Part shown: positions 17,600 through 23,752 of the stretch, piece by piece
How the letters are laid out: every line of letters starts with the position of its first letter
Position numbering within the stretch: the stretch's first letter is position 1
NCBI RefSeq assembly: GCF_042684485.1
Contig: NZ_JBHULM010000007.1
Coordinates: 186,001-250,000 of the forward strand
Origin: Oceanihabitans gracilariae
Lineage (GTDB): Bacteria > Bacteroidota > Bacteroidia > Flavobacteriales > Flavobacteriaceae
Direction of reading: 5' to 3'
Length of the DNA stretch: 64,000 nt
Translations under genes and position numbers: made by a program
Notes under the pieces: generated by a model
Told to the model about the DNA's origin: nothing
The model's input: only the letters and a program-made list of their open reading frames with translations
Database searches by the model: none

Positions 17600-18529
17600 A
17601 TGACTATACCAGAATATTTTAGAAAAATATCGATTGAAAGCTTATTTTCAACGAATACAATGAATAATTGTTGGCCAATTTGGAAAGAAAGTATTAATGA
17701 GATTTTAGGAGATGATTTTAATGAAACTGATATTATAAATTTAGGTGATCATTTATCGAGTATATTTAGATCAACTGGAGGCGAAGGTCGCGGACAAAGT
17801 GAAGTTTCTGCTGGAGGAACTGCTTGGGAATCTTTAGTTTGTTGGTATATTAATTTATGTACTATTGGAAGCAGAACAGTTGCTATAAGAAAAATGAGTT
17901 TAGTTCCTAAACCAATTCAAGATGCAATAACAGTAAATTATGGGAATTTTGCTTGTAATACAGAGTCAGATATAACTGTTATTACATTTCCAGATGTAAT
18001 AGAATTTAATACAAATATTGAAGATTTAGCTGTTCAAAATAACGGAATAGATTTAGTCAATTTTAAAAGCAACAAGTTTAATATAGAAGTATCTAACTAT
18101 TTATGTAGTAGAGATTTTGACAGTTTTGAAATTGGAGTTATTCAATGTAAAACTAATTGGAATGACAATGCTCAAATACCTATGCTTTGGGATATGATAT
18201 ATTCAGCTAATGGTTTCCAAGGAAGAAATATTACTATAGGTCGTGATGGTTTTAATATTCACGATACCAATAATTTTACATATTCTTTTGTAACGGTTCC
18301 TTCTAATCAAAGAGCGAACTATAATTCTAATTCTGTAGCAGTAAAAAGGGTTACAAATCTTTCTGGTGGTAATTATTGGGGTAAAACAACAGAGCAACAC
18401 GTTGCAAGGTCTTTAAAAGAAATTTTTACAAATAACTTTCAGTCAGGTTATCCTAATAATATTAGAACAGAGATAAGAACTGCTATTCCACTTTTAACCG
18501 AAGAATTATCTTATTTTAATATTATTTAA
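17600..18529 (+). CDS. Probable type II restriction endonuclease (PD-(D/E)XK-like)
   Basis: 309 residues, cytosolic, no known domain recognised with certainty. Features that fit a nuclease are GGTAWESLVCWYINLC (Glu77 in an alpha-helix), NTESDITVI (Asp124) and FEIGVIQCKTNWND (Q182-x-K184 on a hydrophobic strand). Together these give an E...D...(Q)xK active site of PD-(D/E)XK style, with Gln replacing the usual Glu, as in some type II enzymes. The decisive context is the convergent C5-cytosine methyltransferase, whose stop codon overlaps this gene's end by 8 bp. Codon use is more AT-rich than housekeeping neighbours, suggesting transfer. Recognition sequence unknown. Confidence 0.65.
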   Translation: MTIPEYFRKISIESLFSTNTMNNCWPIWKESINEILGDDFNETDIINLGDHLSSIFRSTGGEGRGQSEVSAGGTAWESLVCWYINLCTIGSRTVAIRKMSLVPKPIQDAITVNYGNFACNTESDITVITFPDVIEFNTNIEDLAVQNNGIDLVNFKSNKFNIEVSNYLCSRDFDSFEIGVIQCKTNWNDNAQIPMLWDMIYSANGFQGRNITIGRDGFNIHDTNNFTYSFVTVPSNQRANYNSNSVAVKRVTNLSGGNYWGKTTEQHVARSLKEIFTNNFQSGYPNNIRTEIRTAIPLLTEELSYFNII

Positions 18530-20735
18530 TATTTTTCAATATTTCCATTGCAACTGCTCTTGCTAAAAGTGGTGGTACAGCATTCCCAACTAAAGTATAT
18601 TGAGGTAATTCTGTCTTCCTATTATTTCCACCTGTAGAGCGTTTACCTTGAAAAACAAATGAATCATCAAAAGATTGTAATCTGGCCATTTCCCTAACCG
18701 TTAAAGCTCTAGGACTATTATAATGTATGTAATCATCTGCAATCGTCATTACAGTTGGGCTTTGTTTCTCTGGCTTTAGTACGTTGTAATTTCTCTTATT
18801 TGTAGACAATCCACATTTATCCAATTTTGTTTTGGCTTTCTTATAATCTCCTTCTTTTAAAATAATATCAAGTCGTTTTATAACATCTTCACCTTGATTA
18901 CTTGTTTTGTGATTATGAAGTACGTCAAATACTTTTTCATTATTGTTTAAAGCCTCTGTACTTTTTACATAGAATGGTTTTTTTGCTTTTGTAAACCTGC
19001 CATTTAACCTTCCTTTTTTACTCCAATCTGCAAAAGTTTTTCCATTTGTTTTTAATGGTTTACCATCAATTGAGCGAGTCTTTAAAAGACTCTTCATTTT
19101 TTTAGCAGTTCCATTATATTGTTTGGAAATATCAACTAAATGATAATGATGAACCTCTTCATTATTGCCTATAAAATCTAAATCATATAATGCTTCAAAA
19201 ACAGAAACCTTTTCCTCTTCAGTAACTGTTGCAGGGATTTCAGATATGAATTTTTGGTCTTTTCTACAACCTATAAACAATACACGTTCTCTGTTTTGTG
19301 GAACTCCATAATTAGAAGAATTAGCTACAAAAGGTGCTTCTATTCTATAAAGTCTTATATCATTTATTATTTTATCTAATTGAGAACTTTGTTTCTTATT
19401 ACAATAATCACGAATCAGCGTAAGACAATTATCTATATTTAACACATAAATTTTTAATGCTTGGATAATATCATTACAAGATTTTTTAAAATCTTTAGCA
19501 ACATTTAACTTACCAAATGCTACTTCTATCTTATTAATAACCTCATTAGAATCAATATCAGTAAGAAATTGAGTAAAAGAATCTACAAAATAATCATTGT
19601 CAATATTACAGAAATCCTTTTCTCGTATAATATCTCGTTTTAGTTTTTCCCATTCTTTATTTCTAACTAATAGATTAAATCCGTGTCTAATTGTGCTAAT
19701 CCTTTCGTCAGTTTTACTCTTTTTGTAGTCTGCAATTTTTGGAGTTAACTTTTTGAATTTAGAATCGATGGTTTTTATATAAGTTTCTTTTGCTTCTTCA
19801 GCTTTGGTATCAGTAAACTGTTCAATTTCAATTCTTTTAATTAAACAATCTAAAAGGAAATCATTATCAATATTGGATTTCTTTAAAGATTTAATAAAAG
19901 AGGTTAAAGTTGGAATTTCTTTTATATCAACTATCGAATTAATTTCTTTAAGTATAAGTTCTTTTATTTTTCCTTTTTCTTTAGTTAAAATTCCTTTTAC
20001 ATTCTCCATTATAAAATACTTTGGCTGAAGTACTTTAATTACTTCTAAATAATGAGAAAATAAATCATCTTTTTTATCAAATTTCTTTCTTTTTCCAGCT
20101 AAACTAAAACTCTGACAAGGTGGTCCACCACATACAACATCCACTTTTTTGCCTTTAGTTTTGGAAATAAGATTGTCCAAGAAATCTGGTTCTGTAATGT
20201 CTTGACATAAAAAGTCAGCATCTAAACCTAATTGATGATTATATCTAACAACGTGAGTTAATTCGGAATTTTCATTGATATCATTTGCTACAAGAAAATC
20301 AAAGAATTTATTATTATGTTCTGCTTGGATGAAACCTTCACTAAAACCTCCTGCTCCTGCAAATAAATCTACAAAGGTAAAAGGTTTACCATAAAGAGAT
20401 ACTTTCTCTCTAATTATATTGACGTTATGATCTTCTTTATAAGCATTTACAAAATCGGTAAGTTTTGATTTTATTTCTTTATTAGAATAACTGTTTTTAT
20501 ACGTGTTATTGAACAATTCATCTGCTCTTTCTTTTAAGTAATTTAAATAATGATTTATCTCAGCTACTCTAACAGATTTTTCTTTTACAAGTTGAGTTTC
20601 TTTATCAAAGTCTTCTGGTTTAATTTTTTCACCAGTTGAGATTTTTACTTGTTCCGAATTACAATTAATTCTTAAATGAATTGGAGCAAATCCTTTTTTG
20701 TCAGATTTATCAAGATAAAAGTTTATAGTAGCCAT
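18522..20735 (-). CDS. DNA (cytosine-5)-methyltransferase with N-terminal integrase-type arm DNA-binding domain
   Basis: 737 residues. The 5mC methyltransferase motifs are in order: I, FVDLFAGAGGFSEGF (about 121-135); IV, GGPPCQSFSLAGKR with catalytic Cys207; VI, MENVKGIL (243-250); VIII, QNRERVLFIG (480-489); X, YTLVGNAVPP (713-722). Motifs VI and VIII are about 230 residues apart, so there is an insertion of nearly 200 charged, helical residues. Residues 1-75 (ATINFYLDKSDKKGFAPIHLRI, then VKISTGEKIKPEDFD) look like the arm DNA-binding domain of Bacteroidetes tyrosine recombinases (Arm-DNA-bind_5), an unexpected fusion. It should protect host DNA from the convergent endonuclease. Four CGGA(C/T) repeats lie just upstream of the start. 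Confidence 0.92.
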   Translation of the reverse strand: MATINFYLDKSDKKGFAPIHLRINCNSEQVKISTGEKIKPEDFDKETQLVKEKSVRVAEINHYLNYLKERADELFNNTYKNSYSNKEIKSKLTDFVNAYKEDHNVNIIREKVSLYGKPFTFVDLFAGAGGFSEGFIQAEHNNKFFDFLVANDINENSELTHVVRYNHQLGLDADFLCQDITEPDFLDNLISKTKGKKVDVVCGGPPCQSFSLAGKRKKFDKKDDLFSHYLEVIKVLQPKYFIMENVKGILTKEKGKIKELILKEINSIVDIKEIPTLTSFIKSLKKSNIDNDFLLDCLIKRIEIEQFTDTKAEEAKETYIKTIDSKFKKLTPKIADYKKSKTDERISTIRHGFNLLVRNKEWEKLKRDIIREKDFCNIDNDYFVDSFTQFLTDIDSNEVINKIEVAFGKLNVAKDFKKSCNDIIQALKIYVLNIDNCLTLIRDYCNKKQSSQLDKIINDIRLYRIEAPFVANSSNYGVPQNRERVLFIGCRKDQKFISEIPATVTEEEKVSVFEALYDLDFIGNNEEVHHYHLVDISKQYNGTAKKMKSLLKTRSIDGKPLKTNGKTFADWSKKGRLNGRFTKAKKPFYVKSTEALNNNEKVFDVLHNHKTSNQGEDVIKRLDIILKEGDYKKAKTKLDKCGLSTNKRNYNVLKPEKQSPTVMTIADDYIHYNSPRALTVREMARLQSFDDSFVFQGKRSTGGNNRKTELPQYTLVGNAVPPLLARAVAMEILKNIK

Positions 20736-20746
20736 AATTATATATT

Positions 20747-20782
20747 GCGGACGTTTTTGCGGATACGGACAAAATTACGGAC
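20747..20782 (-). promoter_or_regulatory. Regular array of four CGGA(C/T) sites upstream of the methyltransferase
   Basis: On the plus strand GCGGAC, GCGGAT, ACGGAC and ACGGAC begin at 20747, 20759, 20765 and 20777, a symmetric 12-6-12 spacing. The array starts 12 bases upstream of the methyltransferase ATG, where a bound protein would block transcription or translation. C5 methyltransferases often autoregulate through an N-terminal DNA-binding domain; here the arm-type domain is a candidate ligand. No binding evidence exists. Confidence 0.5.
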
Positions 20783-20906
20783 AGTTTTGTAAAAAACCTA
20801 CTAAAATTTAAAGTTTTTAACATAAATCACAATTCCACATATATTACGTTTCCCTACTACGTCGTCGTATAAAAAGTGTTTACTCGCTCTCTTATATTTG
20901 AGAAAT

Positions 20907-20943
20907 AAGAGCTCGTGAATCTCGTAAACTCGATTTCATTAAC
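20907..20943 (-). repeat. Right arm of inverted repeat flanking the restriction-modification pair
   Basis: AAGAGCTCGTGAATCTC (20907-20923) is the reverse complement of the left-arm core with one mismatch, and TCGATTTCATTAA further out also matches the left arm inverted with small gaps. The two arms bracket about 3.7 kb containing exactly the endonuclease and methyltransferase genes. Confidence 0.6.
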
Positions 20944-21099
20944 ATTGTAGAAGAAACATTTTAGAATAATTTTTTTTTAAGAAAACATAATAACAACTTT
21001 CGTTTTTAGCCAAAGTTCAATTTACAAAACGCAGAACATCATTCAATGCATTGTGTTTAAATTAGAATTTTAGAAAAATTTTATACAGGAAAATTAGAC

Positions 21100-22083
21100 T
21101 TAGCTTTTTGTTGATTGTAAGTTATTTAATGACTTTATATGTTCTTGAATAATTTGGTTTTTTAAGCTTTTTGGTTTTATGTCCATAAGATTACTTCCAA
21201 AAGATAACAACTCCATAATAAAATCAAATGTAGGTACAAGAAATAAACTAAAAGCAACCTTTTCAGTATCTTCATTTAGAATCTGTTGCGAATGATGTAA
21301 TGGTAAACTCTTTATGTATTTAGCCTGGAAACTAGTAAAGGTAAGCTCTATATTAATCGGCTTAATATTATTTGGAGAAATGATACCAAAGCTATGTTCA
21401 AACATAGCTAAAACATCAATTTCTTCAAATTTAAAATCAATATTAGTTACTTCAAGGTTTTGAATTCTGTCTAAACCAAATATTCTAGGTTCTTTATGGT
21501 TAACGTCATTACCTATGACATACCATCTGTTTTTGTGTTCTTTTAAAGCATTTGGTTTTATTATTCTTTCCGCTGATTTATCATTCCAAAATTTTTGATA
21601 ATCAAATTTTATTTGTTTTTTATTTTCAATTGCTTTTAAAAACACACTTATGTATTGTGTTCCTTGAGGTTCTCTTAATTCAAAAATTAGCTTATTAGAA
21701 AATTTCTCTTTAAGACTTAAAGCATTATAAATATCGACTGCTTCGAGAAGTCTTTGTTGTATAATAGATTGTTCGTCATTAAATATTCTATATTTTCTTA
21801 AACTTCTATCATATTTTATTTCTACTCCATAAACAGAATAAATGATTTTTAGGTCTCTTTGTAATGTTCTTTGAGATAGGATTAAATCTAAACTTTGAAT
21901 ATCAGATTCATATTCTAAATATGTCTGAATTTCATCAAAGGAGAAATTACCTTTTCTTAATTTCTTAAGAATTAATTGCTGTCTTTTGCTAATTTCTGAT
22001 GTATTCAATTTGATTCTTTGGTTTGCTTCTGTTTCTAGATATTCTTTAATACGTGCTGTAATCTTATCAATAAATTTTTCCAT
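21100..22083 (-). CDS. WYL-domain transcriptional regulator
   Basis: 327 residues. The N-terminal part (about 20-100) forms a helix-turn-helix region (SKRQQLILKKLRKGNFSFDEIQTYL, then SQRTLQRDLKIIYSVYGVEI). A WYL ligand-binding domain follows (IKFDYQKFW, IKPNALKEHKNRWYVIGND, IFGLDRIQNLEV), then a WCX-like C-terminal extension (about 230-310). WYL regulators sense nucleic acids or nucleotides, and many sit beside phage-defence systems (BrxR, CapW types) as autorepressors. Here it lies 364 bp upstream of the methyltransferase on the same strand. A 17-bp near-palindrome 22 bp before the start codon is a likely operator. Confidence 0.87.
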   Translation of the reverse strand: MEKFIDKITARIKEYLETEANQRIKLNTSEISKRQQLILKKLRKGNFSFDEIQTYLEYESDIQSLDLILSQRTLQRDLKIIYSVYGVEIKYDRSLRKYRIFNDEQSIIQQRLLEAVDIYNALSLKEKFSNKLIFELREPQGTQYISVFLKAIENKKQIKFDYQKFWNDKSAERIIKPNALKEHKNRWYVIGNDVNHKEPRIFGLDRIQNLEVTNIDFKFEEIDVLAMFEHSFGIISPNNIKPINIELTFTSFQAKYIKSLPLHHSQQILNEDTEKVAFSLFLVPTFDFIMELLSFGSNLMDIKPKSLKNQIIQEHIKSLNNLQSTKS

Positions 22084-22105
22084 AATTCAAAAATAAATCA
22101 TGAAT

Positions 22106-22122
22106 ACGTCAAAATTTGTCGT
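22106..22122. promoter_or_regulatory. Near-perfect palindrome upstream of the WYL gene, candidate operator
   Basis: ACGTCAAAATTTGTCGT is a 17-base palindrome with a single mismatched pair, centred about 31 bases upstream of the WYL start codon (22083). BrxR/CapW-type WYL proteins repress their own genes through inverted repeats in this position, so autoregulation is the simplest reading. Confidence 0.45.
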
Positions 22123-22288
22123 TTAAAGATATAGATTAATATTTATTCTTAAAAATTATTCCACACACATTCCCACTTCCCTCCTACAGTTAGTTCTGCT
22201 CAGTGCAAGCTCGTCGTATAAAACACAGAATTTATATAGCTAAAAAACCTTCCGAAGAATATAAACTAGATTTTAGAATAGTTATAAA

Positions 22289-22327
22289 ATACAAATACAA
22301 TCATCTGATCGATAATTGTATTTGTAT
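22289..22327 (-). terminator. Terminator at the end of the DUF4625/TonB operon
   Basis: ATACAAATACAAT and ATTGTATTTGTAT form a perfect 13-bp stem with a 13-base loop, 62 bases past the stop of the last gene (22389). AT-rich flanks give a weak U-tract on the minus strand. Confidence 0.6.
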
Positions 22328-22388
22328 TATTTAAGGTAGTAAAGTGCGCTATAGGTTTGCTATATCTATGTAGAAATAAAGAAAGGTA

Positions 22389-22874
22389 TTACTCTACTAT
22401 TTTTATATCTATAGAAGTAATGCTTTGCCAACCAGTAGCATCTGTTATAGAGAAAGAGCAATGGTAATCTCCAGTATCAATATCTGAAGGGATTGCAATA
22501 TTATGGTCTATTTCATAAGAAGTTAAACCAGCTTCAAGTGTATAATTCTGCATAAATATAAACGGATTATCTGCTTCTTTTATAGCATCTAAATCACAGT
22601 CTCCTTCTTGGTCATCATGTGTATGGTGATCAAAATTGTTATGAATATCTATACTGTAAGATGCTAATTCTAGATTATCTGTTACTAATGCTTTAAAATT
22701 ATAGGTTTCTCCTTTGGTAAGCACTTCACAGGCTTGCGGAAAACCATCACTGTAATTAATGGTAATTGTTGGTTTTTCTAAATCTTTATCGTCACTATTA
22801 TCACTAGAACATGCAATGATTAGGGTTACTAATAATAAAGCAAGAAAATAGTTTTGTACGTTTTTCATAGTCAT
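22389..22874 (-). CDS. DUF4625 lipoprotein (single domain)
   Basis: 161 residues. The signal peptide ends in a lipobox (LIIAC) followed by SSDNSDDKD, an acidic tail typical of surface-exported lipoproteins in this group. The rest matches DUF4625: PTITINYSDGFPQAC, ETYNFKALVTDNLELASYSIDIHNNFDHHTH and YHCSFSITDATGW, an Ig-like fold rich in His and Asp. The HNNFDHHTHDD segment could bind a transition metal. Start at 22874 (MTMKNV) or 22868 (MKNV). It is the last gene of a four-gene minus-strand set with a TonB receptor, so a role in capturing metal at the outer membrane is plausible but not shown. Confidence 0.8.
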   Translation of the reverse strand: MTMKNVQNYFLALLLVTLIIACSSDNSDDKDLEKPTITINYSDGFPQACEVLTKGETYNFKALVTDNLELASYSIDIHNNFDHHTHDDQEGDCDLDAIKEADNPFIFMQNYTLEAGLTSYEIDHNIAIPSDIDTGDYHCSFSITDATGWQSITSIDIKIVE

Positions 22875-22882
22875 TGTTTATA

Positions 22883-22919
22883 AAACCGCATAGTAAATGA
22901 AACAGCTACTATGCGGTTT
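22883..22919 (-). other. Perfect hairpin between the two DUF4625 genes
   Basis: AAACCGCATAGTA and TACTATGCGGTTT are perfect 13-base arms with an 11-base loop, ending nine bases before the downstream start codon (22874). On the minus strand it is followed by TTTTATAA, so it could act as a partial terminator that lowers expression of the last gene, or as an RNA-processing or start-site-occluding stem. Confidence 0.6.
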
Positions 22920-22928
22920 ATAATTAAA

Positions 22929-23705
22929 TTAAGCAGTAATATCTATATGTGTTTCAAATTCTTCGGTGTTTCCGTTTTCATCTTCTACAGTAAATGTGAT
23001 ATGATATTCTCCAGCAGGTGCATCTGCAGGAACAGTAATGTGCTCATGAAATTCTACTTCGTTTAATTCATGGTAACCTTCTTCAAATACTAGTTCTTGG
23101 TCATACTCTGTTTCTCCTGCTCCTGGAGTTATACCATGTGCATGAATATCTAAAGTAATAGTATGTACACCGTTTAATGCATTAATAAAAAATTCTGCAT
23201 GAAAGTTAGATCCACGTACTACTGTACTATCTACAGATACCTCACTTATAGTTATAACATCTAAAATAAGGATATGTCCTTCTACTTCTGTGCTGTTTCC
23301 TTGTGTATCTGTTACAGTTAACTCCACGTGGTATTCACCAGCTGGAATATTGTTTGGTACTGATATATGCTCATGAAATGTTGGGTTCATTACCAGGTAA
23401 TTACTGTCTGTAAAAACTTGTTCAAAGTGCCACTCTACTTCATCTGCAGCAGGTGTTAAATCGTGTGCATGAATAGAAACAGCAATACTACTTACTGTAG
23501 CTTCGGCAAAAATATCTGCTTCTAAATGAATATCTGAAGTTTTATAAGCAAATTGTTCAGTAGAATGATCGCTTCCTTCTCCATATTCAAAATTAGAAAT
23601 TACTGGTGCTGCAAGTGTACTACCAGCATCGTCATCACTACTACATGAATTTAAAAAGGTTGCAAAAAATGCAAGAATCGCTAAAAATTTAAAATTTGTT
23701 TTCAT
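22929..23705 (-). CDS. Two-domain DUF4625 lipoprotein
   Basis: 258 residues with lipobox FLNSC followed by SSDDD (surface-lipoprotein style). Two tandem DUF4625-like modules of about 105 residues repeat the same motifs: IAVSIHAHDLTP... with HEHISVPNNIPAGEYHVELTVTD, then ITLDIHAHGITPG with HEHITVPADAPAGEYHITFTVED. The repeated HAH and HEH pairs suggest metal coordination. It lies 47 bp downstream of the TonB receptor and 54 bp upstream of a second, single-domain DUF4625 gene, so it is probably the surface partner of the receptor. The inference of metal binding rests on His content and context only. Confidence 0.8.
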   Translation of the reverse strand: MKTNFKFLAILAFFATFLNSCSSDDDAGSTLAAPVISNFEYGEGSDHSTEQFAYKTSDIHLEADIFAEATVSSIAVSIHAHDLTPAADEVEWHFEQVFTDSNYLVMNPTFHEHISVPNNIPAGEYHVELTVTDTQGNSTEVEGHILILDVITISEVSVDSTVVRGSNFHAEFFINALNGVHTITLDIHAHGITPGAGETEYDQELVFEEGYHELNEVEFHEHITVPADAPAGEYHITFTVEDENGNTEEFETHIDITA

Positions 23706-23752
23706 AAAATTTGTTTTAAGGTTTAAAGATTAATTTTCATTGTATTTAATTA

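Larger units (their letters stand above)
20736..21099. other. Non-coding gap between methyltransferase and WYL regulator
   Basis: 364 bp without a credible gene. It holds the CGGA(C/T) array (20747-20782) next to the methyltransferase start, the right arm of the flanking inverted repeat (20907-20943), and a stretch near 20829-20876 (ATTCCACA..., TTTCCCTACTA, CGTCGTATAAAA) that resembles part of the gap upstream of the WYL gene (22160-22226). Confidence 0.5.
22084..22388. other. Intergenic region between WYL gene and metal operon
   Basis: 305 bp with no credible ORF. It contains the palindrome near the WYL start, a stretch at 22160-22226 resembling 20829-20876, and the terminator of the downstream minus-strand operon (22289-22327). 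Confidence 0.45.
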
